From: Emcibacter sp.
Lineage (GTDB): Bacteria; Pseudomonadota; Alphaproteobacteria; Sphingomonadales; Emcibacteraceae
Direction of reading: 5' to 3'
DNA length: 64,000 nucleotides
Assembly (NCBI GenBank): GCA_021647465.1
Contig: JAKIUQ010000003.1
Coordinates: 1-64,000, forward strand
Shown here: positions 15,998 to 24,529 of the stretch, piece by piece
Layout: the number at the start of each line of letters is the position of its first letter
How positions within the stretch are numbered: the first letter of the stretch is position 1
Translations under genes and position numbers: made by a program
Notes under the pieces: generated by a model
Told to the model about the DNA's origin: nothing
Databases searched by the model: none
The model's input: only the letters and a program-made list of their open reading frames with translations

Positions 15998-17999
15998 CAG
16001 AACTGCCTTCTTCCGCCACATCGATTTCCATAATCAGGTCATCGGCGGCAATTTGAACCCCGCCGCCAATGACGATCTGATTGATAACGCCGTCCACTTC
16101 TGCGCAAATTTCATGCTGCATTTTCATGGCCTCGAGTACGGCCAAACGATCACCTTTGGACACCATATCGCCCGCTTTCACAAAAATTTCGAGCAAGACA
16201 CCGTGCATAGGCGCCGCCACTCTTCCGCCGCCAGCCGCCTCATCACCAGAACTGGCAAAAGCATTTTCATTGCGCAGGCTGTGGGTTCTGCCCTCTATTT
16301 CCAGATAAATTTTGCCCTCTTGCGGCACAAAAAATCCGACATTATGCCGCCGGTCATTAACCGAAAGCTTGACCTGCCCGTCAAAAAAATCAATGAGGCT
16401 GATATGAATCTTCTGATCCTTACAAACCACATCATATTCATTCAATTCTGATGTGGAAAGAACCAGATCCAGATCGCCGCCCTCCAGACAATATTTAAAG
16501 GATGTTTCCATATGTCCGCCGGAATGCCAGTTCATCAATTCCGGATTGACCCCAAGGCTATGTTCGCGGTAACGGTTGCGTGATGTTTCATACTGAAGCA
16601 CCGCCGCCATGGCCGCTTCATTTATGGACAATGGCACATCCGGCACCCCGCCTTCGCCAAATTCTTCGGCGATGAATGCGGTTGTAGCAAGGCCTTGCTG
16701 AAATTTTTTATTAGACAGCACATCAATCAAAAAACTTTTATTGGTTTTTGTCCCAAACAGGCGGGTATTTTTAAGGGCATCAATAAGGCGGCTCACGGCA
16801 ATATCACGGGTCTGTCCCCATGTGATGACCTTTGCGATCATAGGATCATAAAAGGGCGAAATATCCTGCCCTGAGACAATACCTGAATCAATGCGCACCC
16901 CTTCGCCTTCTGCCGGCTGCCATACATCTATATGCCCCGTGACAGGCAGAAAATCCTGCGCCGGATCTTCCGCATACAGGCGTACTTCCATCGCATGACC
17001 GTTAAGTTTCACATCCTCCTGAGACAGGCCCAATGTCTCTCCCTGCGCCACTTTGATCTGCAAGGCCACAAGATCCAGCCCGGTGACCATCTCTGTGACC
17101 GGATGCTCCACCTGAAGACGTGTGTTCATTTCCAGAAAATAAAATGCCCCGGATTTATCCAGAAGAAATTCGACAGTTCCAGCGCCGCGATATGAAATGC
17201 TTTTTGCCGCCTCAACGGCCGCCGCCCCCATCTCTGCCCGCAATTCCTCAGTCATGATGGGACAAGGGGCTTCTTCAACGACTTTTTGATGACGGCGCTG
17301 TACAGAACAATCCCGTTCGGCAAAATGAACCGTATTACCGTGGGTATCGGCAAATATCTGCACTTCCACATGGCGCGGCTCTATAATGGCCTTTTCAAGG
17401 ATCATCTCCCCATAGCCAAACGCATTCAGCGCTTCGGACCTTGCGGATTTGATGGCATTGGGCAGATTGTCCGCCTCAAAAACCAGCCGCATGCCCCGCC
17501 CGCCGCCGCCGGCGACCGCCTTGACCATAATCGGAAAGCCAATTTCTTTGGCCGCCTTGATCAACGTCTCTTCCGACTGGTCATCATCTTCATAACCCGG
17601 AATACAAGGGACGTTCGCCTCTCTCATCCGGCGTTTTGCCGCCGCTTTATTCCCCATCAATTCAATTGATTCAGCCGACGGGCCAATGAACACAAGACCC
17701 GCCTCATCACAGGCCCTGGAAAAGCCGGCATTTTCAGACAGAAATCCATAACCGGGATGAATGGCCCCGGCACCGCTTGCCCTTGCGGCAGCGATGATTT
17801 TTTCCCCGACAAGATAGCTTTCATTTACCGGAGCCGCCCCAATACATACGGCATCATCAGCAAATAAGACATGCGGCGCGTTGACGTCAACGTCGGAATA
17901 AACCGCCACGGTACCATAGCCCAGCGCCTTTGCCGTTTTCATAATACGCAGCGCAATTTCACCGCGATTAGCAATCAGAATTTTTTTAAATTTAGCCAC
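15978..17999 (-). CDS. atuF: acyl-CoA carboxylase alpha (biotin) subunit, AtuF-like
   Basis: A 673-residue biotin-dependent carboxylase alpha subunit. Domains in order are biotin carboxylase N-terminal (ILIANRGEIALRI at residue 6), ATP-grasp with GGGGRGMRLV near 165 and the catalytic FLEMNTRLQVEHPVTE near 290, biotin carboxylase C-terminal, a linker, and the biotinyl domain with the modified Lys in EAMKMQHE near residue 640. Two in-frame GTG starts exist; GTG 17999 sits seven bases after AGAGG and is preferred over GTG 18005. With the AtuC-like beta subunit two genes upstream it should form an alpha6-beta6 carboxylase. Operon order and AtuA suggest geranyl-CoA carboxylase, but methylcrotonyl-CoA or another 3-methyl-enoyl-CoA remains possible. 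Confidence 0.88.
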   Translation of the reverse strand: MAKFKKILIANRGEIALRIMKTAKALGYGTVAVYSDVDVNAPHVLFADDAVCIGAAPVNESYLVGEKIIAAARASGAGAIHPGYGFLSENAGFSRACDEAGLVFIGPSAESIELMGNKAAAKRRMREANVPCIPGYEDDDQSEETLIKAAKEIGFPIMVKAVAGGGGRGMRLVFEADNLPNAIKSARSEALNAFGYGEMILEKAIIEPRHVEVQIFADTHGNTVHFAERDCSVQRRHQKVVEEAPCPIMTEELRAEMGAAAVEAAKSISYRGAGTVEFLLDKSGAFYFLEMNTRLQVEHPVTEMVTGLDLVALQIKVAQGETLGLSQEDVKLNGHAMEVRLYAEDPAQDFLPVTGHIDVWQPAEGEGVRIDSGIVSGQDISPFYDPMIAKVITWGQTRDIAVSRLIDALKNTRLFGTKTNKSFLIDVLSNKKFQQGLATTAFIAEEFGEGGVPDVPLSINEAAMAAVLQYETSRNRYREHSLGVNPELMNWHSGGHMETSFKYCLEGGDLDLVLSTSELNEYDVVCKDQKIHISLIDFFDGQVKLSVNDRRHNVGFFVPQEGKIYLEIEGRTHSLRNENAFASSGDEAAGGGRVAAPMHGVLLEIFVKAGDMVSKGDRLAVLEAMKMQHEICAEVDGVINQIVIGGGVQIAADDLIMEIDVAEEGSSDVSATN

Positions 18000-18001
18000 A
18001 A

Positions 18002-18829
18002 TCACGCCTCTTTTTCTAAGGGGCTAACGGCCCAATAGGGTTTGCGTTTTTCAAGGAACGATGCCACGCCTTCGCGGCCTTCGTCTGACAACATGCATTT
18101 GGCAAATTCCGCGCCGGCAATATCTGTCATTTCAGTCCTTCCCGCATAGCGGGTTGCAAGAATAATGTTTTTCGTCACGGCATTTGCCCCTGCCGCACAT
18201 TTCCTGACCCGCTTCTTTATGTCTATTTCAATCCCGTTCATGTGATCAATATCCTTTACAACATAATCAGCCAAACCAATTTTCACTGCCTCTGCCCCGT
18301 CAAAACGCCCCGCCGTAAGCATAAGGCGGCGGGCCACATGAGATCCCAGACGCGCCGCAACAAAGGGGGCAATCTGCGCCGGCGGTATGCCTATCGACGT
18401 TTCGGTCAAGGCAAATTTGGCATCCTCTGTGACAACAACCACATCCCCGCAGCAAACGATGCCCATGCCGCCCGCCATTGCGGCCCCCTCAACCAGCATT
18501 ATCACGACCTGCGGCGTCTCATTTATCATATCAAATAATTCGCCGTTCCGGCGACTTGCGCGAGCGACATCCTCAAGTTTTTTTTCTTCCCCCTGAAGAA
18601 GGGATTTAAACTCTTTAATATCGCCGCCCGCGCAAAAAATTCCGCCGCGCCCGCGCAGGGTTACGCCGCGCATATCCGGCCTGTCTTTAAGCAAAGTGAA
18701 CAGATGGAGCAATTCTGTTATCATCTCTGCGGAAAGGGCATTGCGCACTTTTGGGCGATTAAACCAGATGGTCAGCCAGTCATGATCTGTCTCAAGGTCA
18801 AGGGTTTTATAATTTAAAAAGTCACTCAT
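18002..18829 (-). CDS. atuE: enoyl-CoA hydratase, isohexenylglutaconyl-CoA hydratase-like (AtuE)
   Basis: A 275-residue crotonase. The oxyanion-hole segments are FCAGGDIKEF near residue 65 and MAGGMGIVCCGD near 110. The acid/base Glu is probably in TETSIGIPPAQIAPF near residue 132; this Glu-Pro-Pro-Ala pattern is shared with 3-methylglutaconyl-CoA and isohexenylglutaconyl-CoA hydratases. The frame continues to 18988, inside atuC, but ATG 18829 with GGAAG upstream is the plausible start, 10 bp after the atuC stop. Between the beta and alpha carboxylase genes it is expected to hydrate the carboxylated 3-branched enoyl-CoA. Confidence 0.85.
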   Translation of the reverse strand: MSDFLNYKTLDLETDHDWLTIWFNRPKVRNALSAEMITELLHLFTLLKDRPDMRGVTLRGRGGIFCAGGDIKEFKSLLQGEEKKLEDVARASRRNGELFDMINETPQVVIMLVEGAAMAGGMGIVCCGDVVVVTEDAKFALTETSIGIPPAQIAPFVAARLGSHVARRLMLTAGRFDGAEAVKIGLADYVVKDIDHMNGIEIDIKKRVRKCAAGANAVTKNIILATRYAGRTEMTDIAGAEFAKCMLSDEGREGVASFLEKRKPYWAVSPLEKEA

Positions 18830-18839
18830 TTCATCTTCC

Positions 18840-20465
18840 CTAAATTCGCGCCACACCAAAACTGTTGGGCTGGAGTGTCCGGTTTCGGCCTTCCCAGCAT
18901 GTATCAAGCGCAAAGCCGATAACCTTGCGGGTATCGCGCGGGTCAATAATGCCTTGATCCAGCATGCGGCCAGATGTGTAAAAAGCATCTGACTGGGGGG
19001 CGAAATGATCTATGATGGCCTTTTTCTGAGCCGCCATTTTTTCTTCCATTTTCTGGTCTATTTCCTCTCCACGGCGCTTTGCCCCGGCGCGCATAACGAC
19101 ATCCATGGTCGTTGCCGCCTGTTCCCCGCCCATGACCCCGGTGGTGGCATTGGGCCAGGCGAACAGAAAGGCGGGTTCGTACGCATAGCCGCACATGCCG
19201 TAATTCCCCGCGCCAAAACTGGCCCCGATATAGAGCGATATTTTCGGAACGCGCACGTTTGAAACCGCCTGAATCATTTTGGCGCCCAGTTTGATCATGC
19301 CCATCTGCTCATATTCAGTCCCCACCATATAACCGGTGATGTTATTCAGAAAAATTATCGGCATATCGGACTGGTCACATAATTGAAAGAAATGCGTTGC
19401 CTTGGCAGCGCCATTTGGATCAAGCGGGCCATTATTTCCAATAATGCCGACAGAATGACCAAGAATTCTGGCCTGTACGCAAACTGTCGCAGGGCCAAAG
19501 CGGGGTTTAAATTCAACAAAGTCAGACCCGTCAACAATACGCGCCATCACTTCGCGGGCATCATAGCCGGTTTTATAGTCCACAGGGACGACACCTGCCA
19601 ATTCCTCAGGATCAAATCTTGGCGGCTGCACATCCCGCGAGGGCAAGGCCGCCGAATTTTTATTCCAGTCAAGACGATCAACCAGATCACGGCAGATGAG
19701 GATACCATGGGCATCATCTTCTGCCAGATATTCGACAAGCCCTGTCACAGAGGCATGCATTTCCGTGCCGCCAAGCTCTCTCTCGTCCGCTATTTCACCC
19801 GTGGCCGCCTGCGTCAGGGCCGCGCCGGCCAAGGCGGCCATGCCATTTTTCTTCACCCCGATGACATAATCGCTCATGCCCGGCTGATAAGCACCGCCCG
19901 CCGTGGAGGGGCCGTGCAGGACGACGATTGTCGGAATACCCGCCGCCGATAATTTTGCGCGGCCATGAAACATGCCGCCGCCGTGGGCCCAGAGCTCAAC
20001 CGTATATTGCATCAAATTTGCGCCGGCACTCTCCACCAGATGAATAAGCGGGAGTTTCTGTTCCAGCGCAATTTTCAGGATACCAAGCATTTTCTGAATG
20101 GAGCCGGTGGTTATGGCACCGGCATTGATACCGCTGTCATCAACAATGATCAGGCAGCGTACCCCGCTAATAAAACCAATGCCCGCAATGGCGCTGGCGC
20201 CGGGAATACTTGTTTCCGGATCCGGGTCATCAACCAGAAAATTCGCCATATTATACAGCTCGACAAAAGGCATGCCCGGATCAAGCAACCTTTTGAGACG
20301 TTCTCTTGGAGTTAATTGGCCGCGCTTTTCAAAACGCGTCCGCCGTTTCTCGGAAAGCGTTTCTGCCCGTGCCTCATAGCCCCGAAGGCGAGAGACAAGA
20401 TCGGTCATATCCTTTTTATTCTGTTGGAACGTCTCTGATGTATTGGAAATTTTGGATGTATACAC
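18840..20465 (-). CDS. atuC: acyl-CoA carboxylase beta subunit, geranyl-CoA carboxylase-like (AtuC)
   Basis: A 541-residue carboxyltransferase. The N-terminal crotonase-like half (LTPRERLKRLLDPG near residue 52, GGAYQPGMSDY near 193) and C-terminal half (GNNGPLDPNGAAKATHF, INNITGYMVG-type motif, SFGAGNYGMCGYAYEP, GVMGGEQAATTM) are both complete, and the protein ends NSFGVARI, as in geranyl-CoA carboxylase. In the segment aligned with GTIFLGGPPL of methylcrotonyl-CoA carboxylase this protein has MAALAGAAL, so a small residue replaces the Phe. The GTG start at 20465 lies two bases after the atuA stop; the internal ATG at 20408 would delete conserved N-terminal residues. It is the partner of the alpha subunit at 15978-17999. 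Confidence 0.88.
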   Translation of the reverse strand: MYTSKISNTSETFQQNKKDMTDLVSRLRGYEARAETLSEKRRTRFEKRGQLTPRERLKRLLDPGMPFVELYNMANFLVDDPDPETSIPGASAIAGIGFISGVRCLIIVDDSGINAGAITTGSIQKMLGILKIALEQKLPLIHLVESAGANLMQYTVELWAHGGGMFHGRAKLSAAGIPTIVVLHGPSTAGGAYQPGMSDYVIGVKKNGMAALAGAALTQAATGEIADERELGGTEMHASVTGLVEYLAEDDAHGILICRDLVDRLDWNKNSAALPSRDVQPPRFDPEELAGVVPVDYKTGYDAREVMARIVDGSDFVEFKPRFGPATVCVQARILGHSVGIIGNNGPLDPNGAAKATHFFQLCDQSDMPIIFLNNITGYMVGTEYEQMGMIKLGAKMIQAVSNVRVPKISLYIGASFGAGNYGMCGYAYEPAFLFAWPNATTGVMGGEQAATTMDVVMRAGAKRRGEEIDQKMEEKMAAQKKAIIDHFAPQSDAFYTSGRMLDQGIIDPRDTRKVIGFALDTCWEGRNRTLQPNSFGVARI

Positions 20466-20467
20466 GG

Positions 20468-22270
20468 CTATTCAAACCTTTCTGCAAGTTCAACAGGAAC
20501 CGGAATAGGATGGTCCAGAAGTATTTGGGCAAAACATTTTCCCTGTGGATCGTTACGAAGGCTGGCGATCCCCCCGCCCCCCAAGGCATCATGTAAAAGA
20601 TAATTGACCGCATGAAAGCCCGGCATCAAAAATCGCTCAACGCCGCCCTCCAGAAAATGACCAAAGCGCGCAGCCACAACCTGCTCTGTCAGGGCCGCGA
20701 AGATATAGGGCAGATATTCCGCCTCGCGGGCGATAATGCCGATATTGGCTTTGTCGCCTTTGTCGCCGCTGCGCCCCCAGGCAAGCTTGATCAAGGGTAC
20801 GCTGACCCTGTCATCGGCAAGTTCACATGACGGCATAGTAGGTTGATTCTCCGGCCTTTGGCAATGGTGCGTGCCCCCGACGATCTTGTGAGGCGTAACC
20901 TCGCCGTCCACATCAACGGATATGGCAATATCCTCCTTTGGTATCAGGCAGGAAAACAGGCGCACAACGGGAGATGGTTTTGGCCGCCCGCCGCCCAGAC
21001 CGGAAAGGCCGGCAGGCGAGGCCAGCGCCAGACCCGTAATTTCCTTGAACAGAATGACAATCGCTTTTTTATCAACATGCTTGAAGGCAAATTTCCCCAC
21101 GACCTCTCGAGCGCCTCTGGAGACTTTTGACATGGCGCCATACTGGCTCTCTGTACCCAGAATCTCGAGGCATACTTCATCGTAATCCGCCATACCAAGC
21201 TCAACAAGCTTTTTGCGCGCCCGGGACAGGGCCGCGTCTGTATATATCTTGATTTTTTCATCCGCTTCAAAACCTGTGAAGCTCAAGGGCATTTGCCCGC
21301 GAAAACCATCCAGATAGGTGATCGACGCCTTGTAACTATCCGGGCCGACGCAGCCGATTGCCCCGGAAACCATAACGCGGTCGTCCCCCGCCTGCGTGAC
21401 TGTCACCTGTGAAAAATCACAAACCACATCCGGCAACATATAGGCTCTGGGATCCCCGATTTCATAGACAATCTGTTCAGACACGGTTCCGACCGTGACA
21501 ATGCCGCCGGTATTCTGTGGCTTTGTACAGACGAAAGAGCCATCCGGCGCTATTTCAGCAATGGGATAGCCGATATCCACAATAGTATCGGCCACCTGCC
21601 GCCAATCGGTAAAATTACCGCCAGTTGCCTGGGGGCCACATTCGATCACATGACCCGCCAGAGAACCGCCACAAAGCTCATCAACATCATCCCTTGTCCA
21701 GCCAAATTCATGAATGCAGGCCCCGAGCGTAACGGCGCTGTCGACACAGCGCCCCGTCACAATAATATCCGCCCCCTTGTCAAGGGCAGCCGCAATTGGA
21801 AAAGCCCCAAGATACGCGTTGGCGCTCATCATTTTTTCGGCGTCGGGCAAAGATTCCCCGGAAAACATTTCCCGCATCGACCCATAGGCCCCAGCCCGAA
21901 ATGACTGCAGAATATCATCCCCCGTCACCACAGCAACACGCAAATCAAGCCCGAGATCGCGGATCAGATGCCGGATCGCCCTGGCACAAGCTTCGGGGTT
22001 AACCCCGCCGGCATTCGAAATGATTTTCACATTCTGAGCCGCAATCTCGGTAAGGTTTTTCTTTAACACAGAGGAAACGAAATCCAGCGCATAACCCTTT
22101 TCTGGGTCAGTCGCCCGCGCCCGCGCCATAATGGACATGGTAATTTCCGCCAGATAATCGAAAACAATATAATCAAGGCCGCCGGCCGCCAAAAATTGCG
22201 GCACCGCCATATCCGACTCACCCCAATAGCCGCTGGCCCCGCCAATTCTTACAATTTTCTTGTCGCGCAT
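20468..22270 (-). CDS. atuA: acyclic terpene utilisation AtuA-like protein (DUF1446)
   Basis: A 600-residue AtuA-family protein. The N-terminal DUF1446 domain (about residues 5-450) begins KIVRIGGASGYWGESDMA and includes ISNAGGVNPEACARA and IIVTGRCVDSAV. The C-terminal roughly 110 residues form the AtuA-like accessory domain with AWGRSGDKGDKANIG. AtuA is required for citronellol and geraniol catabolism in Pseudomonas, but its reaction is unresolved. ATG 22270 has GAGG five bases upstream and is preferred over the longer frame to 22309. It is the first gene of the operon, divergent from the TetR gene. Confidence 0.88.
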   Translation of the reverse strand: MRDKKIVRIGGASGYWGESDMAVPQFLAAGGLDYIVFDYLAEITMSIMARARATDPEKGYALDFVSSVLKKNLTEIAAQNVKIISNAGGVNPEACARAIRHLIRDLGLDLRVAVVTGDDILQSFRAGAYGSMREMFSGESLPDAEKMMSANAYLGAFPIAAALDKGADIIVTGRCVDSAVTLGACIHEFGWTRDDVDELCGGSLAGHVIECGPQATGGNFTDWRQVADTIVDIGYPIAEIAPDGSFVCTKPQNTGGIVTVGTVSEQIVYEIGDPRAYMLPDVVCDFSQVTVTQAGDDRVMVSGAIGCVGPDSYKASITYLDGFRGQMPLSFTGFEADEKIKIYTDAALSRARKKLVELGMADYDEVCLEILGTESQYGAMSKVSRGAREVVGKFAFKHVDKKAIVILFKEITGLALASPAGLSGLGGGRPKPSPVVRLFSCLIPKEDIAISVDVDGEVTPHKIVGGTHHCQRPENQPTMPSCELADDRVSVPLIKLAWGRSGDKGDKANIGIIAREAEYLPYIFAALTEQVVAARFGHFLEGGVERFLMPGFHAVNYLLHDALGGGGIASLRNDPQGKCFAQILLDHPIPVPVELAERFE

Positions 22271-22328
22271 AATACCTCGTGTATGATGAACTATTGCCCT
22301 TATGGTCAAGGCATAGCAAAGTAAATAA

Positions 22329-22346
22329 AAACAGAACGTTCTGTTT
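22329..22346. promoter_or_regulatory. 18-bp perfect palindrome, predicted TetR operator
   Basis: AAACAGAAC followed by GTTCTGTTT is a perfect 18-bp palindrome in the 186-bp divergent space between atuA and the TetR gene. Its length and position fit an autoregulated TetR-family operator that controls both directions. Binding is inferred. Confidence 0.7.
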
Positions 22347-22456
22347 GTTATTGCACGACATATGGTTATATGTCAACCAAATTGTATGAAAGATTCATGT
22401 ATGACAAACTTAACAGGGGCAGGAAATGCTCTCTTGATAACAATAGGGAAAACGCC

Positions 22457-23080
22457 GTGACAGAGCGCGAAAAACAGGGCGCAAAGTCCAAAAAAATTAT
22501 CTATGACGCCACCATTCGCTGTCTGGATAAATATGGCTATGCCAAAACAAGTACCAGCCGCATTACGCAGGAAGCCGGTATTTCACGCGGCGCGCTGACC
22601 CATCATTTCGCCACAAAAGAAGATTTGATCGTTGAGACAACCAACAGGATTTTGCGACCAACTGTCAACCCGCCAAAGGAACCGCCGCCCAATAAAGGCC
22701 AAACCCCGGAAGAATATGAATTGTCAATTATCAAAAGTGACCTCATCAGGCTTTGGCAACATGTTGTCAATACTCCGCAGGGCCGCGCGCTTCTGGAAAT
22801 TCTCGTTGCCTATAGAACGGATGAGAAGCTTAAAGAAAGAATAAAACCCGACCTGATCCTTTGGAATGACCGAATGCAACGATCCATTTTACAGAATTAC
22901 ATCTTATCTGACGGAGACGACAGTCGGTTTGAACGTGTCTGGCAGGTGGCGCGGGTTTTCTATCGCGGCCTGATTACCCATGACGCCTTTCTTAAAGACC
23001 CCGCAGAGCTTGACCTGATCATTGAGGAATTTGTAAATATGTTGGCCCCGATGATGCAGCGCCGCCATCCCGAGGGTTAA
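22457..23080 (+). CDS. TetR/AcrR-family regulator of the atu-like cluster
   Basis: A TetR-family repressor of about 207 residues. The N-terminal HTH is clear: KKIIYDATIRCLDKYGYAKT is helix 1, and TSRITQEAGISRGALTHHF covers the recognition helix. A C-terminal ligand-binding domain follows. The frame is open from an ATG at 22370 (236 residues), but a GTG at 22457 preceded by GGGAA gives the normal distance to helix 1, so the start is uncertain. It is divergent from atuA with a perfect palindrome in between, and convergent with the crotonase gene 13 bp downstream. By position it corresponds to AtuR, and the likely effector is an acyl-CoA. Confidence 0.88.
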   Translation: MTEREKQGAKSKKIIYDATIRCLDKYGYAKTSTSRITQEAGISRGALTHHFATKEDLIVETTNRILRPTVNPPKEPPPNKGQTPEEYELSIIKSDLIRLWQHVVNTPQGRALLEILVAYRTDEKLKERIKPDLILWNDRMQRSILQNYILSDGDDSRFERVWQVARVFYRGLITHDAFLKDPAELDLIIEEFVNMLAPMMQRRHPEG

Positions 23081-23093
23081 AGATCTACTATGG

Positions 23094-23948
23094 TCAAGGT
23101 GCCTTCTTGATGACCTGCAAATCATGATAAACAGATGCCCGTTTTTCCTGTAAAGCTTCCATGCTTTCCATAATATCCGCGGGCTGAAACATTCCGGCCT
23201 GCCATGTGGCTATATAATCCAGGCCATCGCGAATGCTATGGTCACGGGCATAATTGAGCATAACTTTGGAGCCGCAGACCGCCAAGGGGGCCTTGGCCGC
23301 AATTTCGCGGGCCTTGGCCAGAACGGCATTTACCATTTCCTCCTGCGTTTCATAAACCTCATTCACCAAACCTATTTCCTTGGCTTTATCTGCGGTCAGG
23401 CGCAGGCCGGTATAGGCCATCTCCCGCACCCAGCCCTGGGGAATTAAATGGCAAAGCCGCGGGAAAGTGCCGACATCAGCGGTCATGCCCAGATTTATTT
23501 CCTGAATACAGAAAAATGCGTCACTTGTACAATATCGAATATCTGTGGCTGTGATCAGGTCAATCCCGCCGCCAAGGCACCCGCCCTGCACCGCGACCAG
23601 AACCGGCATGCGCACATCATCAAGAATATTAAATGTTTCTTGCAGTTCCAGAACAAGCCGCCGGATACCTTCGCGCCGTTGACCTATGGTCTGACCATCC
23701 GGCCCATCAAGTGCCATCAAGCCATCGCTTGAATTAAAAACCCCAAGATCCATCCCGGCGGTAAAATGCCGGCCCGTTGATGAGATGACAATAACGCGGG
23801 CTTTGGCCTCAGCCTCAAGGGCGCGCACGATCTTTGGCAACTCCTGCCAGAATGCCGGGATCATGGTATTAAACGCGTCCCCTCTGTTCAGTATAATATG
23901 GGCAACACCGTCCGTGACATCAACATCAAAACATGAAAAAGATTTCAT
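23094..23948 (-). CDS. crotonase, delta3,5-delta2,4-dienoyl-CoA isomerase-like
   Basis: A 284-residue crotonase-superfamily enzyme. Oxyanion-hole segments are HFTAGMDLGVF near residue 60 and QGGCLGGGIDLITATD near 120. The segment QEINLGMTADVGTFPRL near 147 has the Glu and Asp spacing of dienoyl-CoA isomerase (ECH1 type), in which two acidic residues shift the double bonds. ATG 23948 is preceded by AGGGG. It is convergent with the TetR gene. Together with the FadH-type reductase it would supply the auxiliary enzymes for unsaturated acyl-CoA oxidation. A plain enoyl-CoA hydratase role is the alternative. Confidence 0.87.
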   Translation of the reverse strand: MKSFSCFDVDVTDGVAHIILNRGDAFNTMIPAFWQELPKIVRALEAEAKARVIVISSTGRHFTAGMDLGVFNSSDGLMALDGPDGQTIGQRREGIRRLVLELQETFNILDDVRMPVLVAVQGGCLGGGIDLITATDIRYCTSDAFFCIQEINLGMTADVGTFPRLCHLIPQGWVREMAYTGLRLTADKAKEIGLVNEVYETQEEMVNAVLAKAREIAAKAPLAVCGSKVMLNYARDHSIRDGLDYIATWQAGMFQPADIMESMEALQEKRASVYHDLQVIKKAP

Positions 23949-24260
23949 AAGAACCCCTATTTCTTTCCTCTAAATCAAAAAAAATTCTGCTGTCCTGCCA
24001 TGAGGGTACCAAACATACCCGCATCTTTCATTGAATATTTGCGATATATCAGCAGTTGCAGCGGGTGATAATTTTGCGGAGCTTATCGTCCACATTGCCA
24101 TCTGTCAACGCCGGAGAAAACCGGGCCTTTAAAGTCCCGCCATAAAGCGATGCCCCCCTGCGGAACAATTAAATCCCATCAGGACAAGCATCGCTATATC
24201 TCCTGCGCCGGCTTCATCCACTCAGAGGAGCCGACCTTATAGCTTTATATATCATAAATA
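23949..24260. other. spacer with no intact gene
   Basis: About 310 bases with no open gene. A short minus-strand stretch near 24065-24180 reads like coding sequence (KARFSPALTDGNVDDKLRK) but is bounded by stops and has no start. It may be another eroded gene fragment next to the M16 remnant. Confidence 0.4.
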
Positions 24261-24527
24261 TTACTCGCTTATTTTCTTGCCCTCCATGGACCATATTTCC
24301 ACATCCCCCAAATTCATCTCACGGACTGCTTTTTCAAATTTAGACAGATTGCCGACCAAAACCCAGACGAGGCCCTGTGGTTACAGATAGGTCTTTGCGG
24401 CGGCCTGCACGTCTGCAATTTTTAATTTATGAGGTGATCACCCGCCCGCCAATGATAAGGGTCTGCGGAGATGCCGGGCGATCAATTAAAATAGCTTTTG
24501 TTTTTTTATAAACCGGAACGGCATAGC
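24261..24527 (-). pseudogene. M16 (insulinase-family) peptidase remnant
   Basis: Minus-strand conceptual translation gives YKKTKAILIDRPASPQTLII followed by GGRV in one frame. After a frameshift at about 24430-24440 it gives KIADVQAAAKTYL, an in-frame TAA (24381-24383), then PQGLVWVLVGNLSKFEKAV and LGDVEIW, ending at TAA 24261-24263. These match two separated parts of the C-terminal half of bacterial M16 peptidases, so the gene has lost its 5' part, suffered an internal deletion and acquired a stop. It abuts the IS630 element, which inserted between it and msrA. Confidence 0.65.
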
Positions 24528-24529
24528 TA

